Shown: positions 1 through 9,184 of the stretch, in pieces
Position numbering within the stretch: the first letter of the stretch is position 1
Layout: every line of letters begins with the position of its first letter
Assembly: GCA_947492825.1 (NCBI GenBank)
Contig: CANLNT010000001.1
Coordinates: 1,364,001-1,428,000, forward strand
From: an uncultured Paracoccaceae bacterium
GTDB lineage: Bacteria > Pseudomonadota > Alphaproteobacteria > Rhodobacterales > Rhodobacteraceae
Length of the DNA: 64,000 bases
Direction of reading: 5' to 3'
Program-made: the position numbers and the translations under genes
The notes under the pieces: generated by a model
Told to the model about the DNA's origin: nothing
Seen by the model: only the letters and a program-made list of their open reading frames with translations
Databases searched by the model: none

Positions 1-118
1 CACCTTTTTACGCGCCCGATCAAGAGCAAACGCAGCCGATTTGCCATTGGCCCCGCCTGCAGAGGTGGCTATAAGCGCAGACTGATAACGCGGATTTGCA
101 ACCCTTAGGAGCAAGACA

Positions 119-1489
119 ATGACGGACTGGCAGAAATCGGACTGGCGCAAGAAGCCAAGGGTCCAGATGCCCGACTATACCGACGCGGCGAAACTCGCCG
201 AAGTTGAGGCCCGTCTTGCCAGCTATCCACCGCTTGTTTTTGCGGGTGAGGCGCGTCGGCTGAAAGACCACCTTGCCAAAGTCAGCCGGGGCGAGGCGTT
301 TCTGCTGCAGGGCGGCGACTGCGCCGAGAGCTTTGCGGAGTTTGGTGCAGATGGGATCCGCGACACCTTCAAGGTGATGTTGCAGATGGCAATGGTGCTG
401 ACCTATGGCGCTAAGGTTCCGGTCGTAAAGGTCGGACGGATGGCAGGGCAGATGGCCAAGCCGCGCTCTGCGCCGACAGAAACGATGGATGGGGTCGAAC
501 TGCCCAGCTACCGTGGTGACATCATCAACGGGTTTGATTTCACGCCAGAGGCGCGAATCCCGGACCCAGAGCGGATGGCGCAGGCCTATTTGCAGGCCGC
601 TGCCACGCTGAACCTGCTGCGCGCCTTTTCAACGGGTGGCTATGCGGATGTGCATCAGGTGCACGCCTGGACGCTTGGGTTCACGGCAGCCAACGAAGTG
701 CTGAAGTATGCCGATATCGCGGAGCGGATCAGCGATACGCTCGATTTCATGGAGGCCGCAGGGCTGACCAGCGAAAGCAATCACGAGCTCAAGACAGTGG
801 AGTTCTTCACCAGCCACGAAGCCTTGCTGCTGGAATACGAAGAGGCGCTGTGCCGCGTGGATTCCACCACCGGCAAGTGGTTGGCAGGGTCTGGCCACAT
901 GATCTGGATCGGAGACCGCACGCGGCAGCCCGATGGGGCCCATGTCGAGTTCTGCAAGGGCGTGCAAAACCCGATTGGATTGAAGTGCGGGCCGAGCATG
1001 ACCAGTGGTCACCTCAAATCACTGATGGCGAGCCTGAACCCCGAGAACGAAGAGGGGCGCTTGACCCTGATCGCGCGCTTTGGGGCCGGGCAGGTGGCGG
1101 ATCATTTGCCGCGTCTGATCAAGGCGGTCGAGGAAGAGGGCGCAAACGTGGTCTGGACCTGCGACGCGATGCACGGCAACACGATCAAGTCGTCCACCGG
1201 TTACAAGACGCGGCCCTTTGAAAGCGTGCTGCGCGAAGTGCGCGAGTTCTTTGGTGTGCACAAGGCAGAGGGCACCATCCCCGGCGGCGTGCATTTCGAG
1301 ATGACCGGGAAGGATGTCACCGAATGCACTGGTGGTGTGCGCGCGGTCACGGACGAAGACCTTTCAAGCCGGTATCACACGGCCTGCGATCCGCGTCTGA
1401 ACGCCAGCCAATCGCTAGAGCTCGCGTTTCTGGTGGCAGAAGAACTTTCAGATCGTCGTCAGACGCTGGACGAAGCCAAGGCCAGCTAA
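119..1489 (+). CDS. aroG: class II 3-deoxy-7-phosphoheptulonate (DAHP) synthase
   Basis: Catalyses the first step of the shikimate pathway: phosphoenolpyruvate plus erythrose 4-phosphate to DAHP, in the cytosol. The 456-residue length and sequence are those of the plant/actinobacterial class II family, not the shorter class I AroF/G/H enzymes. Near residues 63-75 is the [11 protein letters not shown] motif, whose cysteine (C68) is the expected metal ligand, followed by a [16 protein letters not shown] segment around residue 102 typical of the active site. The ATG at 119 has AGGAG eight bases upstream. It stands alone, converging on the PAS gene. Class II enzymes are sometimes labelled aroG or aroH, so the symbol is less certain than the function. 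Confidence 0.95.
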   Translation: MTDWQKSDWRKKPRVQMPDYTDAAKLAEVEARLASYPPLVFAGEARRLKDHLAKVSRGEAFLLQGGDCAESFAEFGADGIRDTFKVMLQMAMVLTYGAKVPVVKVGRMAGQMAKPRSAPTETMDGVELPSYRGDIINGFDFTPEARIPDPERMAQAYLQAAATLNLLRAFSTGGYADVHQVHAWTLGFTAANEVLKYADIAERISDTLDFMEAAGLTSESNHELKTVEFFTSHEALLLEYEEALCRVDSTTGKWLAGSGHMIWIGDRTRQPDGAHVEFCKGVQNPIGLKCGPSMTSGHLKSLMASLNPENEEGRLTLIARFGAGQVADHLPRLIKAVEEEGANVVWTCDAMHGNTIKSSTGYKTRPFESVLREVREFFGVHKAEGTIPGGVHFEMTGKDVTECTGGVRAVTDEDLSSRYHTACDPRLNASQSLELAFLVAEELSDRRQTLDEAKAS

Positions 1490-1499
1490 ACTACGGTTG

Positions 1500-1525
1500 T
1501 GGTGGTCAGCCGTTGTTGACCACCA
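1500..1525. terminator. hairpin between convergent genes, possible bidirectional terminator
   Basis: A perfect 9-bp inverted repeat (TGGTGGTCA, loop of 8, TGACCACCA) lies just past the DAHP synthase stop and covers the stop codon of the convergent PAS gene. There is no strong T tract on either side, so a terminator role is inferred from position only. Confidence 0.4.
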
Positions 1526-2150
1526 GCCGCAATGCGGGCTTTTCTGTGCGGGCAGGGGGCGGATATGCCGCCTCACCCCGCCGCGCGCGGCGATCGGGGT
1601 AGGGCGTATCCATCTGGTCACAGCGCACTGGCTGATCACTTGCCAGTTCAAAGCGCAGCCCGCGCGTCCCGGTTTGACCGGACACCACGAGTGCGCCCAT
1701 GACGCGGGTCAGGCGGCCTTTGGCATCGCGCAGCGGCAGTAACAAAACCTCGGCCCGGAGCGGTTTGCGCCCAAAGGATCGTTGCGCCAAAAGCGGGATG
1801 CTTACGACAGCGGGGCTGGTAAAGGCCTGTTCCGCCAATCGCAGCACTGTATCGCGCGCATCTTCGGTGAAGAATGCCCCAAAGGACATGCCACGCGGGT
1901 CCATGCGCAGCATTTCGTGCAGGCGTTGACCCGCCACCCGTGTGCGCAGGGCGCCGGGTGCGGTCCGTTCGAGCATGAACGCATAAGGAAGGGCGGAATC
2001 CAGCAGCGCGGGATCAAACCGGGATTCAGCGCCCGGTTGCGCGGTTATTGTGCGCCAGTCCTGTTCTAGCGTCATCAATATCTGCGCCTCTTGCGGCGCG
2101 AGGCGGGTGGTGGCCACATGGGCTGCGTCAAAGGCGCGGATGAACTTCAT
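1506..2150 (-). CDS. PAS domain-containing protein (PAS_5 type)
   Basis: A 214-residue protein with one PAS-like domain over roughly residues 25-160, resembling the alphaproteobacterial PAS_5 group (LLDSALPYAFMLE, then RTRVAGQRLHEMLRMDPRG, then PLLAQRSFGRKPLRAEVLLLPL). No output domain, signal peptide or membrane segment is visible, so it is probably a cytosolic sensory or adaptor protein. The last 40 residues are basic and low in order. AGGA lies nine bases upstream of the ATG. It is monocistronic and divergent from yicC. The ligand and the partner cannot be told from sequence. Confidence 0.75.
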   Translation of the reverse strand: MKFIRAFDAAHVATTRLAPQEAQILMTLEQDWRTITAQPGAESRFDPALLDSALPYAFMLERTAPGALRTRVAGQRLHEMLRMDPRGMSFGAFFTEDARDTVLRLAEQAFTSPAVVSIPLLAQRSFGRKPLRAEVLLLPLRDAKGRLTRVMGALVVSGQTGTRGLRFELASDQPVRCDQMDTPYPDRRARRGEAAYPPPARTEKPALRLVVNNG

Positions 2151-2335
2151 CGTTTGGTCCTGTTATTCGAGCCCCGTTCGGGGCCATTGCTTACCAAGAC
2201 GTTAAATCAACTTTGACATAACTTCACTTAACAAAGTCTTAAAAGGTTAACGCCCTGCAGCCGGGTGCAGCCCTTGCCCCGGAAGGTGATTTGCCATTAG
2301 GTGCGCGCGAGATATCGCCCAAAGGAAGCCGCTCG

Positions 2336-3226
2336 ATGATCCGATCCATGACCGCCTATGCCAGCCGCACCGGAAACCACGATGCCGTCAGTTGGGTATG
2401 GGAAATGCGCGGTGTGAATGCGCGCGGGCTTGATCTGCGGTTGCGCCTGCCAGACGGGCTGGACGGGTTAGAGGCGACGGTGCGCACAGTCATCAAGGAC
2501 ACACTGACCCGCGGCAACATCAGCCTGTCATTGCGTTTGCAGCGCGATGAGGCTGCGCAGCCGCTGGCGCTGGATACCGCGCAGCTAGACCGGGTTCTTG
2601 GCGCGCTGGATCAGGTGCAGGAACGTGCCTTTGCCATGGGTGTCACATTGGGTCAACCGACCGCGGCCGATGTGCTGAATACACGCGGCGTGGTCACAGC
2701 CGAACCGCAGGAACAAGACACCAAGGTGTTGGTCGCAGCGCTGAGCGCGGACGTGGCCCCGTTGTTGGCGGATTTTACGGCCATGCGTGCGCAGGAAGGT
2801 GCCGCCTTGGAAGAGGTGTTGCAGGGGCAGATCAGCGAGATCGCCACCCTTGTCAATGATGCCGCCGCCGCCGCCGAGGCGCGTCGCCCACAGGCCGCAC
2901 AGGCGTTGAAAGACGCACTCGCGCGGGTCCTAGAAGATGTGGCAGAGGCGGACGAACAGCGCATCGCGCAGGAGCTTGCGATAATTGCTGCCAAGCAGGA
3001 CATCACCGAAGAAATCGACCGGCTGCGCGCTCATGTGACAGCGGCCAGCGCAATGCTCACGACCAGCGCACCCACGGGCCGCAAGCTGGACTTTCTTGCA
3101 CAGGAATTTAACCGCGAGGCAAACACCTTGTGTTCAAAGTCGCAGAATGCTGCGCTGACCAAGATCGGTCTGGACCTTAAGGTGGTGATCGATCAGATGC
3201 GCGAACAAGTCCAGAATGTGGAGTAG
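2336..3226 (+). CDS. yicC: YicC family endoribonuclease
   Basis: A member of the YicC/YloC family, recently recognised as an endoribonuclease family, cytosolic. The start [13 protein letters not shown] matches the family N-terminus, so the ATG at 2336 with AAAGGAAG ten bases upstream is preferred to the in-frame TTG at 2291. The C-terminal domain ends in the conserved stretch [20 protein letters not shown], which carries the family's conserved E, N, R and C residues. Length 296 residues is usual. Gmk begins four bases after the stop; a yicC-gmk pair is widespread in bacteria, so the two are almost certainly co-transcribed. Confidence 0.93.
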   Translation: MIRSMTAYASRTGNHDAVSWVWEMRGVNARGLDLRLRLPDGLDGLEATVRTVIKDTLTRGNISLSLRLQRDEAAQPLALDTAQLDRVLGALDQVQERAFAMGVTLGQPTAADVLNTRGVVTAEPQEQDTKVLVAALSADVAPLLADFTAMRAQEGAALEEVLQGQISEIATLVNDAAAAAEARRPQAAQALKDALARVLEDVAEADEQRIAQELAIIAAKQDITEEIDRLRAHVTAASAMLTTSAPTGRKLDFLAQEFNREANTLCSKSQNAALTKIGLDLKVVIDQMREQVQNVE

Positions 3227-3230
3227 CCCC

Positions 3231-3872
3231 ATGTCCAAACGCCGCGGCCTTTTGATCATCTTGTCTTCGCCTTCGGGCGCTGGGAAATCAACGCTGGCGC
3301 AACGGCTGATGGCCTGGGATAACACGCTGCGGTTTTCGGTGTCGGCGACCACACGCGCACCACGCGCAGGTGAGGTGGATGGCCAGCACTATTTCTTCGC
3401 TAGTACCGATGATTTCCAAGAGCAGGTGAAAAACGGCGAGATGCTGGAACATGCGCGGGTTTTCGGGAACTACTATGGCTCGCCCATCAAACCGGTGCAG
3501 GACGCCATTGAAGACGGGCGCGATGTGCTTTTTGACATTGACTGGCAGGGGGCGCAGCAGATCGGGCGGTCGGCCCTGCAGGACAATGTTCTGTCGATCT
3601 TCATTCTGCCACCGTCCATCACAGAGCTGCGCCGCAGGCTGGAGGCGCGCGGGCAGGACAGCGCAGAGGTGATTGACGCGCGGATGCAGAAAAGCTGGGA
3701 CGAAATCAGCCATTGGGACGGCTATGATTATGTGCTGGTGAATGACGATCTTGACCAGACTGAGGCGCGGCTGAAAACCATCATTGAGGCTGAGCGGATG
3801 AAAAGCGCACAGCAACCGATGCTCTTGGATGTTGTACGGCAATTGCAGAACGAGTTTGAGGACCCGGCATGA
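3231..3872 (+). CDS. gmk: guanylate kinase
   Basis: Phosphorylates GMP to GDP with ATP in purine nucleotide metabolism. The P-loop [10 protein letters not shown] is at residues 12-21, followed by the GMP-binding segment [20 protein letters not shown] and the [11 protein letters not shown] element. The length of 213 residues is typical. The start at ATG 3231 (MSKRRG) has GGAG upstream; an earlier in-frame ATG at 3216 would overlap the yicC end. It is followed by the carbonic anhydrase gene with an ATGA overlap, which means translational coupling. Confidence 0.97.
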   Translation: MSKRRGLLIILSSPSGAGKSTLAQRLMAWDNTLRFSVSATTRAPRAGEVDGQHYFFASTDDFQEQVKNGEMLEHARVFGNYYGSPIKPVQDAIEDGRDVLFDIDWQGAQQIGRSALQDNVLSIFILPPSITELRRRLEARGQDSAEVIDARMQKSWDEISHWDGYDYVLVNDDLDQTEARLKTIIEAERMKSAQQPMLLDVVRQLQNEFEDPA

Positions 3873-4390
3873 GCCTTTATGCGCTGGGAGACGCCACCCC
3901 GGTCGTGGCAGAAGACGCCTGGATCGCGCCCGGATGCTATGTGATTGGCCGAGTTACCGTAGCGGCAAAGGCCAGCATCTGGTTTGGCAGCACGCTGCGC
4001 GGCGACAGCGAGATGATCACTGTCGGAGCGGGCAGCAATGTGCAGGAAAACTGTGTGCTGCATACCGACATGGGGTTCCCGTTGACCATCGGCGCAGGCT
4101 GCACAATCGGGCACAAGGCGATGCTGCATGGTTGCACCATTGGCGACAACGCGCTGATCGGGATGGGGGCCACGGTGCTGAATGGCGCAGTGATCGGAGA
4201 GAACTGTTTGATCGGCGCGGGCGCGCTGATCCCTGAAGGCAAAGAGATCCCCCCGGGCAGCCTTGTGATGGGGATGCCGGGCAAGGTGGTGCGCACACTG
4301 GATGCCGCAGCGATTGACGGGCTGCGCCTGTCGGCGCTGCATTATCAGGAAAACGCCGCGCGGTTCGCGCGGGACTTGCAGAAGGTCTAA
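3869..4390 (+). CDS. gamma-class carbonic anhydrase family protein
   Basis: A left-handed beta-helix (hexapeptide repeat) protein of 173 residues. Putative metal-ligand histidines are H65, H82 and H87 (HTDMG and GHKAMLHG), the pattern of gamma carbonic anhydrases of the CaiE/YrdA type. The repeats run from about residue 15 to 130 with a C-terminal helix after. It may hydrate CO2 or be a non-catalytic relative; many family members are weakly active. The start overlaps the gmk stop by four bases (ATGA), and the next gene follows after one base, making a compact operon. Confidence 0.9.
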   Translation: MSLYALGDATPVVAEDAWIAPGCYVIGRVTVAAKASIWFGSTLRGDSEMITVGAGSNVQENCVLHTDMGFPLTIGAGCTIGHKAMLHGCTIGDNALIGMGATVLNGAVIGENCLIGAGALIPEGKEIPPGSLVMGMPGKVVRTLDAAAIDGLRLSALHYQENAARFARDLQKV

Positions 4391-4391
4391 G

Positions 4392-5567
4392 ATGAAACCG
4401 CCCACATCCCTTGTTCGTCGGACCGACTGGCCCACGTCGACCTCTCGGCCCGTGGTGACGCCATTGCAGCCTTCGGTCGTCTATGCCTCGCCTGATCCTG
4501 ATGCGTTGGATGCGCAATATGCGGATGGGTCTGGGTTTACCTATGCCCGCGAGGGGCACCCCAATGCCAGCGTGCTGGCTGCCAAGATTGACATGCTTGA
4601 GGGGGCCACCGGTGGTATCATTACCGGGTCGGGGATGTCGGCAATCGGCGCTGTCTTTCTGGGCTGCTTGAAGGCGGGCGATCACGTGGTGGGCGGAGAT
4701 CAACTGTACGGGCGGAGCTTGCGGCTGATGACGCAGGACCTGCCGCGCTTGGGGATCGAGACGACGCTGGCGGACCCCACGGATGTGGATGCGATGGCCG
4801 CCGCGATCCGGCCCGAGACAAAGCTTATCCTTGTGGAGGTGGTCAGCAATCCTACGATCCGCGTGGCGGATATGGACGGGATCGCTGCTTTGGCAAAAGA
4901 CCGCGGCATTCTGCTGGCGGTCGACAACACCTTTACCACGCCACGCAGCTATCGCCCGTTGGATCACGGGGCCGACGTTGTTATCCATTCGGTGACCAAG
5001 CTGCTCGCAGGGCATTCCGATGCCACGCTGGGCTATGTTGCGGCGCGCGATCCGGCGCTGGCGACGGCGATCAATGACGCCAACGTGACATGGGGCCTGA
5101 CGCCCAGCCCGTTTGACTGCTGGCTGGCTGAACGGGGTCTGCATTCCTTTGATCTGCGGTTTGATCGGGCGCAGCAAAACGCCGGCGATCTGGCGGACGC
5201 GCTGGCCGAAATGCCGGGCGTAAAACGGGTGATCTACCCAACACGGCCCGATCATCCCGACCACAACCGCGCCGTGGCGCTGTTAGGCGGGCAGGGGGGC
5301 CATATGCTGTCGTTTGAGCTTAGCGGCGGGCGCGATGCAGCCAATGCGCTGACCCGTGCAGCCCCAGACATCGCCTTTGCCCCGACGCTGGGGGATATTG
5401 GCACCACGCTGTCGCACCCGGCGTCATCGTCACACCGGGGTCTGACACCCGAAGGGCGTGCAGCGCTTGGGATCAGCGAAGGTTTCTTCCGGGTCTCGGT
5501 CGGGGTTGAGGATGTGGCGATGTTGCAGGCTGAGTTGAGCGCGGCGGTCGCCAAGGCGACGGCCTAA
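4392..5567 (+). CDS. PLP-dependent trans-sulfuration enzyme (cystathionine beta-lyase / gamma-synthase family)
   Basis: A 391-residue fold-type I PLP enzyme of the Cys/Met metabolism family. The Schiff-base lysine is K203 in IHSVTKLLAGHSD; the substrate-side region YAREGHPNASVLAAKI and the GSGMSAIGAVFL phosphate-binding region (residues 79-90) are intact. Family members include cystathionine beta-lyase, gamma-synthase, gamma-lyase and methionine gamma-lyase, and sequence alone does not separate them here. The ATG at 4392 lies one base after the carbonic anhydrase stop. It converges with a small hypothetical gene and overlaps its 3' end by four bases. Confidence 0.9.
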   Translation: MKPPTSLVRRTDWPTSTSRPVVTPLQPSVVYASPDPDALDAQYADGSGFTYAREGHPNASVLAAKIDMLEGATGGIITGSGMSAIGAVFLGCLKAGDHVVGGDQLYGRSLRLMTQDLPRLGIETTLADPTDVDAMAAAIRPETKLILVEVVSNPTIRVADMDGIAALAKDRGILLAVDNTFTTPRSYRPLDHGADVVIHSVTKLLAGHSDATLGYVAARDPALATAINDANVTWGLTPSPFDCWLAERGLHSFDLRFDRAQQNAGDLADALAEMPGVKRVIYPTRPDHPDHNRAVALLGGQGGHMLSFELSGGRDAANALTRAAPDIAFAPTLGDIGTTLSHPASSSHRGLTPEGRAALGISEGFFRVSVGVEDVAMLQAELSAAVAKATA

Positions 5568-5947
5568 GGCCCGAACAAGTGCTCTGGCAGTGCCACAACC
5601 GCAAAGTCGAGGTCAGGTGCCACGGCTGAAACCTCTGCCCGGATAACAGTGTCATTTGGGATTTCTTCTGACACCACGCGGTAACGCCCCGCATAGTGCA
5701 AATCGCCCAATATGCGGGCAATCTCGACCGCATCGGTGTCGCGGACCACAAGCGGAGACATCACGATGTCAGGGTTCAACCGCAACAAAAGGGCGGCATC
5801 AAGGTCGGTGACATCTGCAAAGCTTAGCCCATCCAGAACCGGTAGCGCCGCGTCGCGGGCCAACCAGCGCTGCATATCGCCTAAGATCAATGTGATGGGC
5901 TCACGCCCATCCCCATTGGCCGAAAAAGGCGTAAAGGGTACCACCAT
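5564..5947 (-). CDS. conserved hypothetical protein, 127 aa
   Basis: I do not recognise a named domain. The 127-residue protein has a mixed alpha/beta pattern, with a predicted strand LDLILGDM-like start (ITLILGDMQRWLAR), the segment LLLRLNPDIVMSPLVV and an acidic C-terminus. No signal peptide or membrane segment. AAGGA seven bases upstream of the ATG and a codon bias like that of its neighbours support a real gene. It converges on the trans-sulfuration gene (4-bp overlap) and is divergent from phoR. Confidence 0.65.
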   Translation of the reverse strand: MVVPFTPFSANGDGREPITLILGDMQRWLARDAALPVLDGLSFADVTDLDAALLLRLNPDIVMSPLVVRDTDAVEIARILGDLHYAGRYRVVSEEIPNDTVIRAEVSAVAPDLDFAVVALPEHLFGP

Positions 5948-6087
5948 GAATCCTTATCGTTCTGCGGAGAGTCGCACCTCAGGTTATGATTGTTTCAGCG
6001 GACCACACAACATAAAGCTTTGGTATTCCATAGTGTTCTGAACAATCAGTTCTGCACGTTTTGGTTGCATTCAAGGGGGTCAATCCT

Positions 6088-7143
6088 GTGACCGAGAGCG
6101 AAACTGTCGCATTGCTTGAAGCTGTACCGCTGCCGATGCTGTCAATTGACAGGGACGGGCGGGTGACTGCGACGAATCGCGCATGCGTAGGACTGCTGGG
6201 GTCTGGCCTTGTCGGACGGCACTTTATCACCGCTGTACGCCAGCCGTTGCTGATTGAGTCCGTGGAAAGCACCTTGCGCAGCGGCGTGGCTGGCAAGGGT
6301 CGGTTTCTCAGCCGCGACGGACAGCGCGACACCACCTATCTTGTGCATATCGCTCCGGTTGGCGGGCAGGTTGTGCTGACCTTTGAAGATCGCACAGCCG
6401 CAGAAGAGGTCAGCGCGCTGCGGCGCGACTTTGTTGCCAATGTCAGCCACGAATTGCGCACGCCGCTGACAGCCTTGAACGGTTTCATTGAGACATTGCA
6501 GGGACCGGCCCGGAACGATCCCAAGGCGCGCGATCGTTTCCTGGGCGTTATGGCGCGGGAAACCGCGCGGATGACGCGGCTGGTCGGTGATCTGTTGTCG
6601 CTAAGTCGGGTGGAAGAGAACGAGCGGGTGCGCCCCGATGAACCGGTGATCGTCGGGGATTTGATCCGCACCGCACTTGCCGAGCTGGACCCGATCATCA
6701 CCGCCGCGGGCGGGCAGGCCAAGCTGATCGATGACAGCGATGGCGCCGCGGTGCCGGGGGATGCTGGACAAATCCGACAAGTGATCGGCAATCTTCTCGA
6801 AAATGCGGCAAAATACGGCGTTGAGGGAGGGCAGGTGCGGATCAGCTTGAGTAAAATCAGCTATCAGCAGGCCCTGCGTCATGACGGGTTACAGCTTGCT
6901 GTACACAATGACGGCGAGGGGATCGCCGCACATCACATTCCGCGCCTGACAGAGCGGTTTTACAGGGTAGATTCGCATCGCAGCCGTGAGGTCGGCGGCA
7001 CTGGGCTGGGGTTGGCAATCGTCAAGCATATCGTTAACCGACATCGCGGGCGCTTGATGATTGAGAGCGGCAAAGAAGGCGGCACCACGATCACGGTGAC
7101 ACTGCCTGCGTTTCCCCCTGATGATCCGGCCAGTGACGCTTGA
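6088..7143 (+). CDS. phoR: phosphate regulon sensor histidine kinase PhoR (soluble form)
   Basis: Partner kinase of PhoB. Domain order is PAS (about 1-100), HisKA with phospho-acceptor H121 in FVANVSHELRTPLTAL, and HATPase with the N box NLLENAAKYG and the G box GGTGLGLAIVKHI. Unlike E. coli PhoR, no transmembrane segment is present, so this looks cytosolic and would sense through PstSCAB-PhoU rather than directly. The GTG at 6088 is preferred because AAGGGGG lies nine bases upstream; a TTG at 6061 is an alternative that adds nine residues. PstSCAB, phoU and phoB follow after one convergent gene. Confidence 0.92.
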   Translation: MTESETVALLEAVPLPMLSIDRDGRVTATNRACVGLLGSGLVGRHFITAVRQPLLIESVESTLRSGVAGKGRFLSRDGQRDTTYLVHIAPVGGQVVLTFEDRTAAEEVSALRRDFVANVSHELRTPLTALNGFIETLQGPARNDPKARDRFLGVMARETARMTRLVGDLLSLSRVEENERVRPDEPVIVGDLIRTALAELDPIITAAGGQAKLIDDSDGAAVPGDAGQIRQVIGNLLENAAKYGVEGGQVRISLSKISYQQALRHDGLQLAVHNDGEGIAAHHIPRLTERFYRVDSHRSREVGGTGLGLAIVKHIVNRHRGRLMIESGKEGGTTITVTLPAFPPDDPASDA

Positions 7144-7840
7144 CCAGATCGGCCGCCAGCTGACCCCATTCGGCATAGACCGCAGGGCCGGGGTGAAAGC
7201 CATCGGCTGACATGTCAGCGGGATCAAGCTGCGTCGGGCCTTGCAAGTAGCGGCAGTTCGGGCGCTCTGCGATCAGGTCACGGTGTGCCGCGTCAAAGAC
7301 CTGCGCGCGGGCGTGCAATGCCCACCGCAAGGGATTGGGCAAAAGTGGGAAATCCTGTGCCGGCGGCATGCCTGACGCGCAGATCAGCCGGACGCCGAAG
7401 TCAGCGGTCAGGCGATCATAAAGTTGTCCGGTCCGGCGCAGGTAGCGGGGCAGGCTGTGACCGTTCTTGACGTCGTTCACGCCAAGACCAATCAAGGCGA
7501 CATCAAATATGCCCTGTGGCACCTCGGCCAACATGTTGATTGTACTCGCTGTGGTTGCCCCGCAGCGGGCCTGAAGCCACCAATTGACAGTGAATTGCGA
7601 CGCCAAAGATGCGACAAACTGTCCTGCAAGTGCTTGATCTTGTGTTGCCACGCCGACGCCTGCCGCTGACGAATCGCCCAGTATCAAGACCCGAAGCGGC
7701 GGGCCTACGCCTATTTCACCCGCACGTGGCCCTGCTGCCTCTTGTAATTGGGCGGCGCGGAATTTGACGTAAAGACCCTGCGGCACGATCAGCGGCATCA
7801 AGGCAAGTGCTGCAAGGCGACGGGACGGCGTATCTGGCAT
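7091..7840 (-). CDS. SGNH/GDSL-type hydrolase
   Basis: A 249-residue esterase-like protein. The block I nucleophile motif is LILGDSSAAGVGV (GDS), followed by block III GLGVNDV (GxND) and a C-terminal DGFHPG (DxxH), together the full SGNH catalytic set. The N-terminus has a hydrophobic stretch (LAALALMPLIVPQGLYV) that may be a signal anchor. The ATG at 7840 is chosen over an upstream in-frame ATG because the protein then begins with this anchor. It is convergent with phoR and overlaps its last 53 bases, and it separates phoR from pstS. Its substrate is unknown. Confidence 0.85.
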   Translation of the reverse strand: MPDTPSRRLAALALMPLIVPQGLYVKFRAAQLQEAAGPRAGEIGVGPPLRVLILGDSSAAGVGVATQDQALAGQFVASLASQFTVNWWLQARCGATTASTINMLAEVPQGIFDVALIGLGVNDVKNGHSLPRYLRRTGQLYDRLTADFGVRLICASGMPPAQDFPLLPNPLRWALHARAQVFDAAHRDLIAERPNCRYLQGPTQLDPADMSADGFHPGPAVYAEWGQLAADLVKRHWPDHQGETQAVSP

Positions 7841-7911
7841 GGCACCTTTATAGCAGATGACCACCACAAGGTTTATGGGGGGTGACGCAACGACAGGGCA
7901 TATCCGCTGTC

Positions 7912-7944
7912 CTGTCATAAAACTTTTACAAAAGCGTCACAAAA
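7912..7944 (+). promoter_or_regulatory. Pho box (PhoB operator) of pstS, three 11-bp units
   Basis: Three tandem 11-bp units, CTGTCATAAAA, CTTTTACAAAA and GCGTCACAAAA, each a 7-bp core followed by AAAA, as in PhoB operators (consensus CTGTCAT plus an A/T spacer). The site ends 80 bases before the pstS start, and a weak -10 candidate (CTAGAT at 7961) lies downstream. It implies PhoB-dependent induction of pstSCAB-phoU-phoB under phosphate limitation. Confidence 0.88.
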
Positions 7945-8024
7945 GCTTTGTCAGCCAAACCTAGATCGCAGGCAACGGAACCGGCGCTCGCCCGGACCGG
8001 ATGTTTGACAAACAGGAGACACCC

Positions 8025-9059
8025 ATGTCGATCATGAAGCTGACCGCCTCTACGCTGGCGATTACGGCCCTTACCGCAACCACCGCTGCCGCACGTGACA
8101 ACGTGCAAGTTGCCGGTTCTTCCACTGTTCTGCCCTATGCATCAATCGTCGCAGAGGCCTTTGGCGAAAACTTTGAATTCCCCACACCTGTTGTTGAATC
8201 AGGCGGTTCATCTGCCGGGCTGAAGCGGTTCTGCGAGGGTGTAGGCGAAAACACAATCGACATCGCAAACGCATCTCGCGCAATTCGCGAAAAAGAAGTT
8301 GCTGCCTGTGCAGAGAACGGTGTGACCGACATCATCGAAGTGCGCATCGGCTATGACGGGATCGTCTTTGCCAGCCAGCTGAATGGCCCGGATTACACCG
8401 CGTTCGAGCCTGCCGACATCTTCAACGCGCTGGCCCCCAAGGTGCTGGTCGACGGTGAGCTGGTCGACAACCCCCACACCCTGTGGAGCGACTTCAACGC
8501 CGATCTGCCGAGCGAAGAAATCCTGGCCTTCATCCCCGGCACCAAGCACGGCACCCGTGAAGTGTTCGAGGAAAAGGTTGTGGCTGCGGGCTGTGAAGCC
8601 ACTGGCGCGCATGACGCGATGATCGAAGCTGGCATGTCTGAGGACGACGCGGAAGACGCATGCCTGGCTGTGCGTGGCGACGGCCGTGCGGTCGACATCG
8701 ACGGCGACTACACCGAAACGCTGGCCCGTATTGACGCCAACGCAAACGGCATCGGCGTGTTTGGTCTGGCGTTCTACGAGAACAACACCGACAAGCTGAA
8801 GGTCGCGACCATGTCCGGTGTTGAACCCACAACCGAGACCATTTCGACTGGCGATTATCCTGTATCGCGCCCGCTGTATTTCTACATCAAGGCCGCGCAC
8901 ATTGGTGTGATCCCGGGCTTGAAGGAATACGCAGAGTTCTTCGTCTCTGACGAAGTTGCTGGCCCCGACGGCCCGCTGTCTGCCTATGGTTTGGTATCTG
9001 ACCCCGCATTGATCGACGTGCAAACAACGGTCATGGAAGAGACGACGCTGAGCAATTAA
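8025..9059 (+). CDS. pstS: phosphate ABC transporter substrate-binding protein PstS
   Basis: Periplasmic phosphate receptor of the Pst importer. It has a Sec signal peptide (MSIMKLTASTLAITALTATTAAA, cleavage near ARD) and the phosphate-binding signatures VAGSSTVLPYAS, ESGGSSAGLKRF and GTKHGTREVF, each with Ser/Thr residues that hydrogen-bond phosphate. The ATG at 8025 follows AGGAG and is preferred over 8001, which would lengthen the signal peptide unnaturally. Length is 344 residues. It is first in the pst operon and directly behind the Pho box. Confidence 0.95.
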   Translation: MSIMKLTASTLAITALTATTAAARDNVQVAGSSTVLPYASIVAEAFGENFEFPTPVVESGGSSAGLKRFCEGVGENTIDIANASRAIREKEVAACAENGVTDIIEVRIGYDGIVFASQLNGPDYTAFEPADIFNALAPKVLVDGELVDNPHTLWSDFNADLPSEEILAFIPGTKHGTREVFEEKVVAAGCEATGAHDAMIEAGMSEDDAEDACLAVRGDGRAVDIDGDYTETLARIDANANGIGVFGLAFYENNTDKLKVATMSGVEPTTETISTGDYPVSRPLYFYIKAAHIGVIPGLKEYAEFFVSDEVAGPDGPLSAYGLVSDPALIDVQTTVMEETTLSN

Positions 9060-9075
9060 GCCGCTGCGATAAATT

Positions 9076-9104
9076 GGTGATCCGGGACACGCGCCCGGGT
9101 CACC
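9076..9104 (+). terminator. strong hairpin between pstS and pstC
   Basis: An 11-bp stem (GGTGATCCGGG with CCCGGGTCACC, one G-T pair) closes a 7-base loop 16 bases after the pstS stop. There is no T run, so it more likely stabilises the pstS mRNA 3' end or partly terminates, which would give more PstS than permease. That role is inferred. Confidence 0.6.
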
Positions 9105-9184
9105 CCGGCATAATGTGCATTGATCCACGTACATTTGCCTTCTGACGCCCTATAAGGGCACCGAAACGGACTGGTGGGGACCCC

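Noticed and set aside
4017-5264. Long minus-strand open frame opposite the carbonic anhydrase and trans-sulfuration genes
   Set aside because: Antisense to two strongly conserved genes; Arg/His/Gln-rich composition with no recognisable domain, as expected for a shadow frame in G+C-rich DNA.
6033-6057. GTTCTGAACAATCAGTTC in front of phoR, LexA-like
   Set aside because: The GTTC spacing is 10, not 7 as in alphaproteobacterial SOS boxes, and phoR is not an SOS gene.
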